From the NCBI GenBank assembly GCA_014607495.2, contig CP053161.1:4225115-4289114 (forward strand): a stretch of 64,000 nucleotides of DNA, written 5' to 3'. Under the pieces are notes generated by a model that had not been told where the DNA came from, did no database searches, and saw nothing but the letters and a program-made list of their open reading frames with translations. The stretch's first letter is position 1, and each line of letters starts with the position of its first letter. The position numbers and the translations under genes were made by a program. Source of the DNA: Carposina sasakii. Its lineage: Eukaryota > Arthropoda > Insecta > Lepidoptera > Carposinidae. Positions 23,053 to 34,909 of this stretch are shown here, piece after piece.

Positions 23053-23268
23053 TAATAATTGTAACGGATCGATGTTTGTGCACGCTAATCTCAGAAACGG
23101 CTGAACCGATTTCGATGCAGTTTTCAGGAATATATTGCGACCACATGGTTACAGGTCCCACATAACATATAGGCTTTTTATCCCGGGAAAATGTTTTATC
23201 CCGGATAATTTCGATATTTTGTTTTTGCTGTAGTCCACGCGGACAGAGTCGCGGGCGTCCACTAGTAA
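23053..23268 (-). repeat. Rep-G interspersed repeat
   Basis: In reverse it starts ACTAGTGGACGCCCGCGACT, continues CCGCGTGGACTACAG, TCCCGGGATAAAAAGCC and ATCGGTTCAGCCGTTTCTGA, and ends near GTTACAATTA. The copies at 27453 and 39112 match. This kind of repeat is widespread in Lepidoptera. Confidence 0.75.
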
Positions 23269-23330
23269 ATGAATATTTTAGAAACTTACATGTTATTTAT
23301 GTTAAAATAGGTACTTGAACATATACAGGA

Positions 23331-23396
23331 GTCTAATGGTGCATCGAAACTGTTAGTATGACATTAGCACTCTATGACATTTTATTCCTCTATGGT
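23331..23396 (+). repeat. Fragment of the palindromic element of 53142-53445
   Basis: TCTAATGGTGCATCGAAACT, GTTAGTATGACATTAGCACT and CTTCCTCTATGG-like phrases match the right arm of the element at 53142-53445. It runs without a gap into a TR-A copy that lacks its left end. Confidence 0.7.
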
Positions 23397-23634
23397 TAAG
23401 CGAAAAGCTATGTAGATAGCCCACTATAGATAACCTATTTCCAAAATTTGAGACTCGAAATCACATGTTTATTTTTCAAGATTGTATGAATATTCCTGAG
23501 TTGTGTAGGAATTCTCCATACTATCTGGAAAAATAAACATTTGATTTCGAATCTGAAATTTTGTGGGTAGGTTCCTTTTAGTTAGCTATTTACATAGCTT
23601 TTCGCTTAACATACCCCTTTTGTTACACCCTGTA
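23397..23634. mobile_element. TR-A palindromic MITE, copy 3, left end lost
   Basis: Starts inside the element at TTAAGCGAAAAGCTATG, has the normal centre, and ends TGTTACACCCTGTA. The first about 26 bp are replaced by the fragment at 23331-23396. Confidence 0.8.
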
Positions 23635-23902
23635 TGACCCGCTACTGACTCCAAGCGTGTCAGAGACCTATTAGTAAGAACACGACAATCAATATTTATG
23701 TTACACCTGAATAGGATACACAAGTTATTTCTATATTTATGCCATCTCCTATGAGGGGTGATAGGAAAGTAATATTTATTATCATCAGTACAAAAAACAT
23801 ATTTATTTCGCTAATAATACGAATAAAGGTTAATCATTGAAGGTAAGCCGCATTTTAAAGTCATTTGATGACATACAACACTTTTCCATGATACAGGTAT
23901 GT

Positions 23903-24033
23903 AGTGTTGCCGCTCGATAGTCCACTATCTATCGATAGACTATATCGATACTATCGATAGTATTGCTGTGTGTCAAATGTTATCGATATTATAGATGATT
24001 TTCGAGGTCAACTATCGATAGTTCGGCAACACT
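23903..24033. mobile_element. Mini-element with five TATCGATA octamers
   Basis: Ends AGTGTTGCCG and CGGCAACACT are perfect 10-bp inverted repeats, extendable to TAGTGTTGCCG / CGGCAACACTA. Inside 131 bp the octamer TATCGATA occurs five times. In flies TATCGATA is the DRE site bound by DREF and BEAF-32. Whether it acts as such here is unknown. Confidence 0.7.
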
Positions 24034-24068
24034 ATATTAGGTATGTATGGTAGGTATGTGTATTAGTT

Positions 24069-24150
24069 TGATGATCTTGTGCTGATACGGGCCTTGACTA
24101 AAGAATTTAGGGGCGTTCTCTCAGGAGATGAGCCAGCAACTTATTGTCAT
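24069..24150 (+). repeat. Ret-E fragment
   Basis: GTGCTGATACGGGCCTTGAC, AGGGGCGTTCTCTCAGG and CAACTTATTGTCATTGATG match the Ret-E head and middle, with deletions. Confidence 0.6.
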
Positions 24151-24289
24151 TGATGTTTCGGTTTTTTTGTAACAAATGTAGATATAGTAGTATGTAGTAA
24201 CATATAAAAAAATGACAATCAACAAGTACCGAGCACAACAACATTGGTCTCTTTAAAGCTATAGTGAATAGGCATTTTCTAGGCTAACA

Positions 24290-24415
24290 TGTACCACCCT
24301 AGGCCGCATCTTGCTTAACATCAGGCACGATGGCGGTCAAATGTTTGCCTAGCTAATTTGTAAAAAAAAAAGTTCTGTATGCTAATGTCAAATAAATGAA
24401 TTCAATTTGAATATG
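24290..24415 (+). repeat. Possible LINE 3' end
   Basis: CGCATCTTGCTTAACATCAG, GCACGATGGCGGTCAAATG, GTTTGCCTAGC and an A-rich tail ending CAAATAAATGAATT look like a non-LTR 3' end. It has no second copy in this window. Confidence 0.35.
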
Positions 24416-24657
24416 TGAACCATTTTTGTTTGAAATAGAGTAAGTTCAAACGAAACTAACTTAAATAACGTTAATTAGTTAATAATTAAACTTCTTAGAA
24501 AGGTCGATGTTCTCTAGGTTGTTTTGTTTGATAGAAACGGATTAATTTGTTGTTACTTAACAAGAAATAAGTAAATTATGAAATATACCAGGTACCTACG
24601 TAGAAATGCTACAAAAACATAATTTTGGCTAAGATATTTTATAACAAGTTTTCGCTA

Positions 24658-24893
24658 GGTGTCCAGTGTTTATGCTAATTTTTTCATAGACAGATATTAA
24701 TTATTTCTCGTGAAAAAATCTTGCTACACGCGTCAATGTGCATTTATGCAGATAAACGCAGTCTATTTACTCAACTTTGGACCCTAATATTTTGGAAACC
24801 AGACACTTCCCAGGTATGCTTCCATGGAGAAAAATGATCGTGATGATGAGGAGATTCCGTAGTTTTCGGGAACGTTGACGACCAAAAATCGTT
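24658..24893 (-). mobile_element. TR-B element, both ends truncated
   Basis: Starts at the GTGTCCAGTGTTTATGCTAA block and ends at GACGACCAAAAATCGT. It lacks the TACAGG termini on both sides. Confidence 0.75.
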
Positions 24894-25155
24894 AAGGAAG
24901 GTCACATAATCCCTTGGTGGTATTAAAGGACTTTATATTCCTAATGTGGAGGAGCTGTACCGAATAGTCAGGAACAAGTCTACATATTAGTAAGCTGAAG
25001 GCAGACTTCCTAATAGAGTGCCACTACCAGAAGAAGATATTTCTACACCAACCAGTCGTGGTTTTGCGTAGGGGTTAAACTTAACTACTTATATATAAGG
25101 TTGATATAACGTCGCTAGTTAACTATACATATTACCTACTAGTATATAGTAGTTA

Positions 25156-25439
25156 GTATATGGCCGCGTAGTGCCGGCAGAGTAGAATTCTTACCACCCC
25201 ATGTCTGCCCGTGGGTATCGTACGAGGCGATTAAGGGTTTCCGGGAGGTGGGCAGCAGCACCTGCCGTATTGACAACATACGAGTAGTCGAAAATACAAA
25301 CTGCGGTCACCAACCCGTCTGCCCAGCGTGGTGGCTCTGGGCAAATAATACCCCCCATGGCAGTCTTGTGGCGTGCCCTGGGGGAGGCCTACGTCGAGCA
25401 GTGGAACTGCAATAGGCTGATGAAAATGATGATGATGAT
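25156..25439 (+). mobile_element. Ret-D retroposon, full length
   Basis: Head GGCCGCGTAGTGCCGGCAGA, core GTGGGTATCGTACGAGGCGA, CACCAACCCGTCTGCCCAGC, and the LINE-derived end GTGCCCTGGGGGAGGCCTAC before the ATGATGATG tail. A 10-bp direct repeat ATAGTAGTTA lies at 25146-25155 and 25440-25449. Confidence 0.85.
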
Positions 25440-25449
25440 ATAGTAGTTA

Positions 25450-26040
25450 CGTTTTCACGAGCATGAAGAGATTTGCAGTACCACTTCTATTCCAATTAGC
25501 TACAACAGTAAATAAAATACCCCCAAAATACAACTTTAGTGGTCAAAATCGGAACTAATACAAACTTTAATAAAATGATCACAAATAATCACCAAACTAG
25601 CGACTCTACATACCACGTTATCTAACTTAGCAACACCTTAAAAAGCTATTCTTCACATCTGTCATAGACATAAAAAGAAACAGAACAACAATAACTGCGG
25701 CTCCAGTAGCGGTCGCTCGTCTCAGCCTATTGTGGGCTTGTCAGTGCTGACTTTTTAAATTACTAACGACCCAAAACTGTTTTTAAAAAACAATCCGAAA
25801 AGGCTTCCGTTTACGTACAGTTTATTTATCCTATTGTGCGTAAGCGGATCGCTTCGGAGCCTAATTGTAAGAAAGCGTTCAGAGAAGACCATAGAATTGA
25901 AAAAAGATAGAAATAATAAATTGATATGAGTTTTTCATTAGTAGAGTTGATAAAATTGTAGAGCTATCATTTCTGAGACGTAATCTAAAATGTTTCTATA
26001 AAGAATTTAGGCGGGTACTTTTATAATTTTATCTCGCTTA
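25450..26040. other. No gene seen
   Basis: AT-rich sequence, with a moderately GC-rich phrase at 25695-25745. No exon was recognised. Confidence 0.35.
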
Positions 26041-26304
26041 TACAGGATGTAACAAAAAGGGTATGTTAAGCGAAAAGCTACGTAAATAGCCCACTGTAAA
26101 GGACCTATCCACAAAATTTGAGACTCGAAATCACATGTTTATTTTTCCCGATAGTATGGAGAATTTTTTAATATCTCAGGAATTTTCATACAATCTTGAA
26201 AAATAAACATGTGATAGCGAGTCTCAAATTTCGTGGATAGGTTCTCTACAGTGGGCTATTTACGTAGCTTTTCGCTTAATATACCCTTTTTGTTACACCC
26301 TGTA
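26041..26304. mobile_element. TR-A palindromic MITE, copy 4
   Basis: TACAGGATGTAACA at the left, TGTTACACCCTGTA at the right, TA outside both. This is the best preserved palindrome of the family: the inner arms share CCACAAAATTTGAGACTCG and AAATAAACATGTGAT with almost no mismatch. Confidence 0.85.
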
Positions 26305-27115
26305 TACGGCAATAGTTATAATATAGTTATTAGTATATAGTTATAAGTATGTTCCTACATTAGATACTCTTAACTCAGTCAAGTTACTTGTTTTTCTAAA
26401 AGATAAACCTATATAAGTAATGCTAAAGTAATTGCTAAGAATATACTACAAGATCCACTCATAGTAGTTAGTTACATGGGTATCGTCATCCTTCACATAC
26501 AAAGTATATGATGTAGGTATTCGATTCCTTCATATTCCTTTTATGGCTTCACTTCACTCACATTGCGCTGTCTCTATAATAAACTATATCAATATTTGAG
26601 GCGTCTAGAACAGACGATGGGAAGCGTGTTTTCTTTCCGTTAATCAAATAAATATTAATAATTTCAATGTCATGACGAAGGAAGTAATTGGTAGCAGGGA
26701 ACGCTGACGTGTGAACGGTTATTTTATTCAAAGAAATAAAAAGGGAATGGGTAATAAATAATCGATGAATATAAGGGTCTTAAAGGTTCGTTGTATCCCT
26801 GAGGTGCATCATCAAACCTAAGATAAGTGCGCTACTGTTTAGGTACCTACTAGGTACTATGTTTATCGTAAAAGTCGATGAAGCGAAATATGTGTTTCAG
26901 GACCATAGCTTATGTAGGTACCATCTGTAGGGACATTGTCTAAAGCGCGAGCCGCACGAGTAATATAGAGCGAATCAGTCGTTCCCCGTCACTCGCCCGC
27001 CACACTGGTCTAGGTCCTATTACACTGATGTACGAGTACTAAGACGCACATGTAATAATTAACGTTGTGTAATACCCAATATAAACTTCAAGTTATTTGG
27101 TGTTCCTATTTATCT
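26305..27115. other. No gene seen
   Basis: AT-rich, with a CG-richer phrase around 26940-27010 (GCGCGAGCCGCACGAG, TCGCCCGCCACACTG). No reading frame was recognised. Confidence 0.35.
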
Positions 27116-27140
27116 TTCCCTCTCGTTAGATAGACAATAT

Positions 27141-27355
27141 ACTGTACAAGTCAGTAGAGGGACAAGAGGGTCTTGGTGTTTTGTAGGCGATGGGCTGACC
27201 ACCTGTCACTACTAACCGAACTTGTACATCTCAACTATTCCCTTAAAATTGGTCAGAAGTGGCACCATGTGGTCCTATCGACCCTTGGTGCTCTGCCTAC
27301 CCAGTAAGAGATAAAGGCGTTATTATATGTATGTATGTATGTTATTAATTTAAAG
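27141..27355 (+). mobile_element. Ret-C retroposon, 5'-truncated, with 25-bp perfect target duplication
   Basis: Starts inside the family at ACTGTACAAGTCAGTAGAGG and ends in (TATG)n plus TTATTAATTTAAAG. The 25 bases at 27116-27140, starting TTCCCTCTCGTTAG and ending ATAGACAATAT, are repeated exactly at 27356-27380. This is the clearest proof in the window that Ret-C moves by target-primed reverse transcription. Confidence 0.9.
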
Positions 27356-27452
27356 TTCCCTCTCGTTAGATAGACAATATCTACACATCTATGCCTAATG
27401 AAAATCACTAAAGTGCCCTTGAGGGAAAAGTTACGTGAAACGAAAATATAGG

Positions 27453-27692
27453 CTACTAGTGGACGACCGAAACTCCGTCCGCGTGGATTGCAGAAAAGAC
27501 AAAATGTCGAAAAAATCCGGGATAGAAATATTTTCCGGTATAAATTGTAGCCTATGTGTTATTTTGATATGTAAGCTATATTATTATGAAGTTTCATCAA
27601 AAGCCATTCAGAAGTTTTTGCGTGAAAGAGCAACAAACATCCCTACATACAGACATCCTCACAAACTTTCGGGCTTATAATATTAGTAAGAT
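27453..27692 (+). repeat. Rep-G interspersed repeat
   Basis: ACTAGTGGACGACCGAAACT, CCGTCCGCGTGGATTGCAG, ATCCGGGATAGAAAT, an AAGTTTCATCAAAAGCCATTC core, then TTATAATATTAGTAAGAT at the end. The open frame here (27435-27680) is the repeat, not a gene. Confidence 0.7.
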
Positions 27693-27879
27693 GCTCTGTA
27701 CCTACTGATGTCCATACGATTAGGACCTGAATTAAGTTACTGATTTAACTTCAAACTTTTTTCTACAGCTCAAAGGTATTATCCTCTTACTGTAGGGACG
27801 TACTAAATAATGTCTTATACCTTGTTTTTTTCCTACAAAATTAATTTTCGGTGAAAGTTCCGGACAGCATTTAAATATA

Positions 27880-28118
27880 AAAAAATTTTACACGCTACAC
27901 AACACATTAACCTAGTCCCACATAAAGATCCCTAAGGTCTTGTGTCGTGGGTACTAAGCAACGGTATATAAATACATAGATAAGTATAGAAATATCTATG
28001 ATTCGGAAACAAACATCGATATTGATCATAATAATGTTTGCACCTACCGGGATTCGAACCCAGGACCTATGGCGTCGCATGCAGGGTCACTACCTATTAC
28101 ACCAATCGGCCGTCAAAT
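27880..28118 (-). mobile_element. SINE-T, tRNA-derived
   Basis: On minus it has a tRNA-like head GACGGCCGATTGGTGTAAT with the B box GGGTTCGAATCCCGG, then AGGTGCAAACATTAT, TCGATGTTTGTTTCCGA, and a 3' part with CACGACACAAGACCTTAGGG. The copy at 40431-40682 matches along its length. Confidence 0.8.
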
Positions 28119-30019
28119 TTCAATCAATTCCAAAATTGTTTAGCGTAACCATATTGTCGTTTCGTAGTCATAGCTAGTTGCGAATCCGTGATCCCATCAG
28201 AAAACAAAATTACCCTATTTGAAATACTTTTGACGACATTCACCCTCCGCGATTCATGGGGGGATGAAATTGGGAGTGGTCCAAGTGCAAGCTGGTAAAT
28301 AAACGTTTCTTTCAAATTGAAATTTAAAAAAATACAAATGTGTTAGGTTCGTTATTACTGGTTAAATGTAAGTTAATGCTAGGTTAACAATGAATACATC
28401 TTCATATAAAATATTTTGTACAACAAAGAATGTTCTATCTGTCAATCTAATGCATTTTCAATTAGGTTAGAGAATTTTGCATAGAACTTATTATGAAAAA
28501 AGTATATGTTCTATAATCTACATAGAGCAAAAAGACATTCAAATCGCTAATTGATTAATTCACCAACGTACAAAGTTAACGCAACATAAGAGCAAAACTC
28601 GCTTGCGCCTTAGCACTCGCTTCCGCCTCAGCACCCGCTACCACTTCGACCTCACCCTAAAGTAATCGTGCGCGAAACTTATCACATTATCAAAAAGCGG
28701 CAAATCGACGAATCCTTTGATCTGTCGGGGCTCGCTAATTTCACAATTACCCCCGGACCCGTGACACAGGGTAGGGTTACCAGCGACACTAATTTCTAAT
28801 GAAGCCTACGTTTTCTTGAATATTCAGCTGGTTACTGGAAAAGTTTTTAACGTCTTATTTTGATGATTTTCTGTGTATGTACCGTATTCTTTAGTAGGTA
28901 GTTGATGACTGTCCATGAAAGTCAGATTCCTAGATTTTTCGTTGTGAAAATCATTATTATATATATTAAAGATTTCGTATTGACTTTAGAATGGCTGTAT
29001 GGAATCTTATAAAATTTATAAAAATCGGATATTTTTCAAAATTTTAAATTTTGTCGATGTTGCGCTAACATAGCCGCGTAAGAGAATAGACTAACCTAAC
29101 CTTTCCTTAGCATCAAATATCAAAAGATTCATAAATAATTCAGTACGATATCAAATAAACGAATTCTATTACAAATTGCTCTAAATGTCCCCATTACGCT
29201 ATGATAACCCTCAAAATGTGAACAAAGGAGTCATCAGAAGGGATCCAAATTAACTATAACTTCTAAGTTATTATCCTTTACTGTTTAGGAAATAGAGTTC
29301 AGATTATAACGCAAGTTTTTAAGTTACAGTTCGACTGGTCTAAAAATGTTGTAGCAAAGGGTGGACAAAGCCACGTGCAAGCTTGTCGTGTGTTCCAATA
29401 ACCAAGTCCCGTGGATTTATATGAAACTACATGAACATGGATGAACAGTGTAAGAGTTATAATTACACTAGCGCCTGCGATAGGGGACTTCATAACTATA
29501 ACACAGTGTACTGTTACATTGTAACACTATTCGTGATGGGGCAAGATGATGATTATTTAATCATGCAGACTCAGTACATTTTTATTTTAAATTTTATTAG
29601 CAAACTGCAATTATTTAGTAATTGTGAATTTGAAGTTTTTTATGGTGATGCCTAAGTAGTAGTTACCTACCTACTGTTTGTTTATTTGCAACTATCTGTT
29701 GATTAGATAGATAATGTTGTAGGTTACAGCGGTATCAGATGGTTCGCTTTTTTATTTTTACTGGAAATTATTTTTCTAAAATTTTAACTTAAAAAAATCT
29801 ATTACTTACAGAAAACATATTAACCACTAACATATCACGCAATTGATCTAGATAAACCAACCATTGGCATTACTCGTTTCTTCGAATTTCAATCACATTC
29901 AACTATTTGAAAAATAACTCTTACCTAATCAAACAAACAACGATATTACTGAGCTTACAAGGGCACAATTAATTTTGTATCTTCTATAAACACCCATGTT
30001 GTCTTAATCTTTTTGGTAG
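28119..30019. other. No gene seen; short tandem repeat inside
   Basis: At 28598-28633 an 18-bp unit (CTCGCTTGCGCCTTAGCA, CTCGCTTCCGCCTCAGCA) is repeated, with a partial third unit. The rest is AT-rich. Frames at 28124-28315, 29299-29493 and 29431-29655 have no protein features. Confidence 0.4.
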
Positions 30020-30160
30020 GTAGAGAACATTTTGATTTCGTTATGCCAGAAGAAAGGTTTGCTAGAAGAAATCTCTATACGGGAGAAACATGCCTTTCAT
30101 TATCATTGTAAACTTTTGTATAAGTAGAATGTCTGTGTACAATAAAGAATACCTAACTAA
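30020..30160 (+). repeat. LINE 3' end (AATAAAG-type tail)
   Basis: AGAAGAAATCTCTATACGGG, AGAAACATGCCTTTCATTAT, then CTGTGTACAATAAAGAATAC. It has the same plan as 18510-18645. Confidence 0.55.
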
Positions 30161-30725
30161 ATACTTAACTAATAATGAGTACCTAACCTAGCAAATTATT
30201 TTTAGATATTTTTAGCATTATTTTTATAAAAATGCGGCTCACAAAATAATGTTTGAAGTATAATCATAAAAATAAAACAAAAAGCTACTTTTAAGTCTAA
30301 TAAACACATCCTGTGTATTTATTACCAACTTATATCTTGTAGGCCCGTCACTTAGCTACAACTTTGTAGTGCAACTTATTAACTATGTAGATAATCTATC
30401 TACATCAAGTTTAAAATTAATCTACAATACGTGCCTTCAATATCTAAACGGATGATAATAGTTTAACTATTTTAATTTAATTAGCTCATGAGTTATTTTA
30501 CTAGATGTTTTATCGAGTAAAATTCATGGGCTTGGACTTCTAATATCACGACGTGAGATAACGCGGAAATATATGACAACTATTTTATTCAAGCAGGTTC
30601 TTATTGTAGCACTTTCTCTATCTCTCAAACAACTTTTAAAGCCAGAAAGTAATACCTTACTAATTATGACAGGATGCACTAACATTAAAAACTGTGTGTG
30701 TTATGGGTACTATACCTACATATAC

Positions 30726-30839
30726 GCCTGCCCAGCGTGGTGACTATGGGCAAAACCCCCCTGTGGCAGTAGCCTTGTGGCGTGCCCTGGGAAAGGCCTA
30801 CGTCCAGCAGTGGACTGCAATAGGCTGAAGACAAAGACG
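30726..30839 (+). mobile_element. Ret-D retroposon, tail only, with perfect 14-bp target duplication
   Basis: Only the last about 110 bp of Ret-D are present, from GCCTGCCCAGCGTGGTGACT to CAGCAGTGGACTGCAATAGG and a tail of A and G. Perfect direct repeats ATACCTACATATAC lie at 30712-30725 and 30840-30853. It shows strong 5' truncation. Confidence 0.85.
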
Positions 30840-30853
30840 ATACCTACATATAC

Positions 30854-31853
30854 CTTCTATGTGTATCTCTACCGTTTGTGTTTCTACGATGCACTTTACA
30901 AATCTGCATTAAGCCGACAACATCCTACCCCCATTCTTTGTACCTCCATTTAGATTCATAAAAGAATTCGCGCGATATTCCAATTAAGGAATGAATTTCT
31001 TCCCATTGATCCCACAATGGCGTCCGGTAAATATGAAATGCGATATCGCATCCTTCATCGCGCGTCGAAATGCAATACCTTACTAATTTCACCTTCCAAT
31101 TTGCGGGGCCATTCTATTGCAGAATCGCATTGAAATCGGTGTCCTTTGCTGGCAATTACAGGGTGTTATATGTCCAATGCATACGTTCATTTGATCATAA
31201 AAGTTATAAGAAGGTTTTTGTTCATTACCAAATTTGTGGCAATATGAGTCTCGAATGAAACCATATTATAGAGCAGGATGCTTATTAGATAATGTAGATA
31301 TTATTGACGTTCGTTATCCTAACACTCCAACCAATAGCACACTTCGTTATGTGATTTGTCCAATGTGCGAAAATGAATCTCTCCTATAGAAGCAAACGTT
31401 TCGATAACAAACGTCTTTCGATTCGAACTTGATATACCTATAATATAACCAAGCCCACAGGAACGTAGAGTATTCGGCAGAATATTTATGTCTATTCCTA
31501 TATTAACCTTGTACCCCTTCAAAAATCTTTTCCCAACCCCCTGTGCAAATCAAGCCAGTACAATGCCCAGGCCATTGAGCATGTTCCTTTATTTCATCGT
31601 TTACTGCTCATTCGCCGGCGACACTCAGCACTTCCGCCGCCGATCAATTAGCTCCCGTTCTATGTCGGTGTCGCACATGAACTGGAAACTGCCTTTGTGT
31701 GCTTCTTCCACTTCTGTTTAAGTTTAAGAAGTAGATTCCATCATTGGTCGTTGTATATTCCTTTTGTAGGTACAAGATAAGTCCAAGCAGTTAGACAAGA
31801 ACACAGGTAGAGCTAATTAATTTTTCGTAGTTAGAAATGTGTATAGATAGATA
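30854..31853. other. No gene recognised; unique-looking sequence
   Basis: GC rises at 31000-31140 and 31540-31720 (CGCCGGCGACACTCAGCACT, CCGATCAATTAGCTCCCG). The frame at 31488-31721 gives no known protein. It could be conserved non-coding DNA, which only a comparison with relatives would show. Confidence 0.3.
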
Positions 31854-32230
31854 TACAGGCTGATTTTTGGTCATCAACGTTCCCGAAAACTGCGGAATCT
31901 CCTCATCACCACGATCATTTTTCTCCATGGAAGCATACATGGGAAGTGTATGGTTTTGAAAATATTACAGTCCAAAGTTGAGTAAATAGACTGCATAAAT
32001 GCACATTGACGCGTGTAGCAAGATTTTTTCAAGAGAAATAATTAATATCTGTCTATAAAAAACTAGCATAAACACTGGCCACTATAAATTTCACCCGATC
32101 AAGTAAGTAAAAAATTGTTTTTTAGAAAAATTTACATAGTTTTCCAGCATTTTTTTGGCATAAACTTACTTAATTTGATGTATAGAGTACGTACCCTTCG
32201 TTAAGGGTGGCAACGAAAAAACATTCTGTA
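31854..32230 (+). mobile_element. TR-B element, full length
   Basis: Left end TACAGGCTGATTTTTGGTC, right end GTGGCAACGAAAAAACATTCTGTA, with a TA/TG outer flank. Contains all family blocks (GAAGCATACATGGG, AGTCCAAAGTTGAGTAAATAG, CACTATAAATTTCACCCGAT). Confidence 0.85.
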
Positions 32231-32429
32231 TGAGAATTGCCCGCAACTAGAAAACAGTCGATGTTGATTAAGTATTTTTTCAATTTATTTTGATTTATGT
32301 GCAGGTATGTGCATATTATATGTGTCTTACCGACGATAACACAACTTTCGATTTCTTCATTTGCTCTACCTTCTTCTGTTTTCCTTACCAAATAAAAAAA
32401 TGTAAATTAATAAATATTTTTCTTTCTTT

Positions 32430-33060
32430 CTCTTGAAAACAATATTCCCAGCTACCACTACAAGCTTTCTGACATGTCATATAAATTCGCTCGGCGGCGA
32501 AATTAACTCAACAGGAGTTTATTTACGGTGTCACCTCAGCACTTTGATCATTCAAAAGTTATTTCGCGTTTCGCAAAAGGATTTTTCCTTTGTCAGTGTT
32601 CCTATCACAATATGATTGACGGCCGATTCGAGGCGCGAGATTTTGACACCAACCTGTTTCTTGCAGCCTCAAAGCACACAAATAAACAATTCTAAACTGT
32701 ATTCAATAGGTGGTAAGGCGGTAAGATTTAACGCGGACCGCATCTGCAACAGTTTCGTTGCCTGCAAAAGCAAAGCTAACTTTACAGTTGAGAAAACTAA
32801 ATTTGCGCCAATTTCAGCTTTCTATAACGGGTCGATGCGTCGGATCCTACTGTGTTAGTTACAAAACCAAAATGGCGCTGGTCTAATAAGTGCACAGGCG
32901 TTGGAAAATGAGTTTCCTTGCGGGGCGTGCGCGGGGCGCGGGGCGTAATTGTGCGGGGATCAGAGCGGCACGTCTGATCTCCGACGCGGCACCTTTTGAT
33001 TGTTTTTCGCGCGGCGACCGCGCGTTTTTGCGACCACCTGTCGACGTAATCGCGTAATAG
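32430..33060. promoter_or_regulatory. GC-rich CpG patch, possible regulatory region
   Basis: CpG and GC climb steadily, peaking at 32915-33050 (GCGTGCGCGGGGCGCGGGGC, CGCGCGGCGACCGCGCG, GACGTAATCGCG). This is unusual for the AT-rich window. Two short open frames (32433-32615, 32616-32858) have no recognised homology. A promoter or untranslated first exon is possible but unproven. Confidence 0.3.
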
Positions 33061-34905
33061 CTGATTATTTACGAGGCCTACTGCACTTGTCGAGGAATGA
33101 TACTGGTTCGATAACGAGGTGATCGATTAGGTATAACGATAATTGAGATAATGAAGTGGTTTGCGGAGATTCTTGTAAGGGCATGGGATAAGGGTTAGCT
33201 ATGCCACGGTCGTTACCGTCGCATTCTAGTGGCGATAACTTTTAATTAGGCGCCCTGTGTGTAGATTTAATGGTTATGGAATGGCGGCTATTTCACAGAT
33301 TGCTGTTACAGATCAGTACACTATAGCCTGCTAGCTTGGGCAGAATATTTTTTTGTATCTCTTTAAAAGGAAAGATAATATTTTAGTATTCAGCTCTACA
33401 TTATCTATTTGTGACCCATACCCTATGTTCTCCTGTACTATATATTTTACTTACATATGTATAAGTATATAAAATAGCTAAACTCAAATTATAAGAAGAA
33501 ACTAGAAACTACCCTACATCGCGTAACAACGAAGTTCTAGCTAGGTCTATTCTAAAACATTACACAATGCATGTCCGTTCATCATGCACGCTTCTGGGAT
33601 ATTGTCTTGCTTTTATTTAATATATTTTGTGCTAAAATTAAATAAGCCGGCACAATCTCCTTCCCATCTAAAAATTTAAGTTTATTTATTGAAGCTAAAG
33701 CTAGCCTGGTAGAATAAGTACAATTTATTAATTAATAATAAAACATTAGAATGTAGAATGAATGTAGAATTTATTGACTTGAAATCTTTCTTCTATCGGT
33801 CGTCAAACTTTTCGATATGTCGTCAAAGTTTGTATTATTGTATGTGGTTGTGTTTGTAAACCCTCTAGATGTTTGTGCGGAGGCGCCTGAGAAGGAATAT
33901 TGTTTTAAAATCGATCCCGAAACCCGAGCTGTCTTGTATTTAGACAGTTTTAAACACACGTCAACAGGGATGCTACGATAGGGTTGCCGACATGGAAGAT
34001 ATTGAAAAATATGTAAGTACAAGGTTTTTCAAAATTAGTAAGTCTCGTGTTAAAAGCAAATTACTGATTTTGAAAACACCTATGGTAGGTTCTTAATATA
34101 CTTTTTTCATATTCTTTATTACACCTACACACTTAGGACAATTGGACGTTAACAAAGATTTAATGATAATTAAATACGATTTTATTTATATTTTTATTTA
34201 CTATATCCATTAGATCTACGTTGTGATTATGATACTGTATATTTACAATAGAATACCTATAGTCTGTAGGTATTATTTACATGTTTACGCCTTAGGTTTA
34301 CGCTTAGGGCGTTAGACGCCGCCGTCGTTTAGGGTGTGTGGTCCTAAACCGCGATGAAGCCGCATGATAGTATTGGATGTTACTACGTAGAAACATAGTA
34401 TTGCAGTAGAAACATGTTGATAATATACTAGCATCCGCATCAGCTCACGACTTATCCGCACAAACTTTAGGAATTTCAGAAAATGCTAATGCTTCATATC
34501 AAAAAATTTCGTATAAATAGGTAATCCTTGGGGAATGTAGGTAAGTACATGAGGAACATCCATACTATATTTCTGCTTATTTCCCTCAGAAGTTTCAGCT
34601 GTTCGTTATTTGCCACTCAATCAATCAGTTAACATAAAAGTTCACAATTATTATACTTTATACACATTTTCATTATTATAATATTTTATAGACTACACTT
34701 CAGTGTCAGCCCTACCCGAGTTTGTAAAGAAACGCGAGCCGAGCCCGAAGTAGTAGTTGTTTAAAACAGTACGAGACAACATACAGACGGACAGACCAAC
34801 CTCTTCCCACGTCGAGAGACATAGAGACACGAGTGAATGACACTTTTAGTTGGTATTGAATAAAACTACAATGATATTTCATTTAGTCAGGTTTGGTTTG
34901 ATTTT
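33061..34905. other. No gene seen
   Basis: AT-rich. The 83-codon frame at 33771-34022 (minus) has no recognisable domain. Confidence 0.35.
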
Positions 34906-34909
34906 CTTT

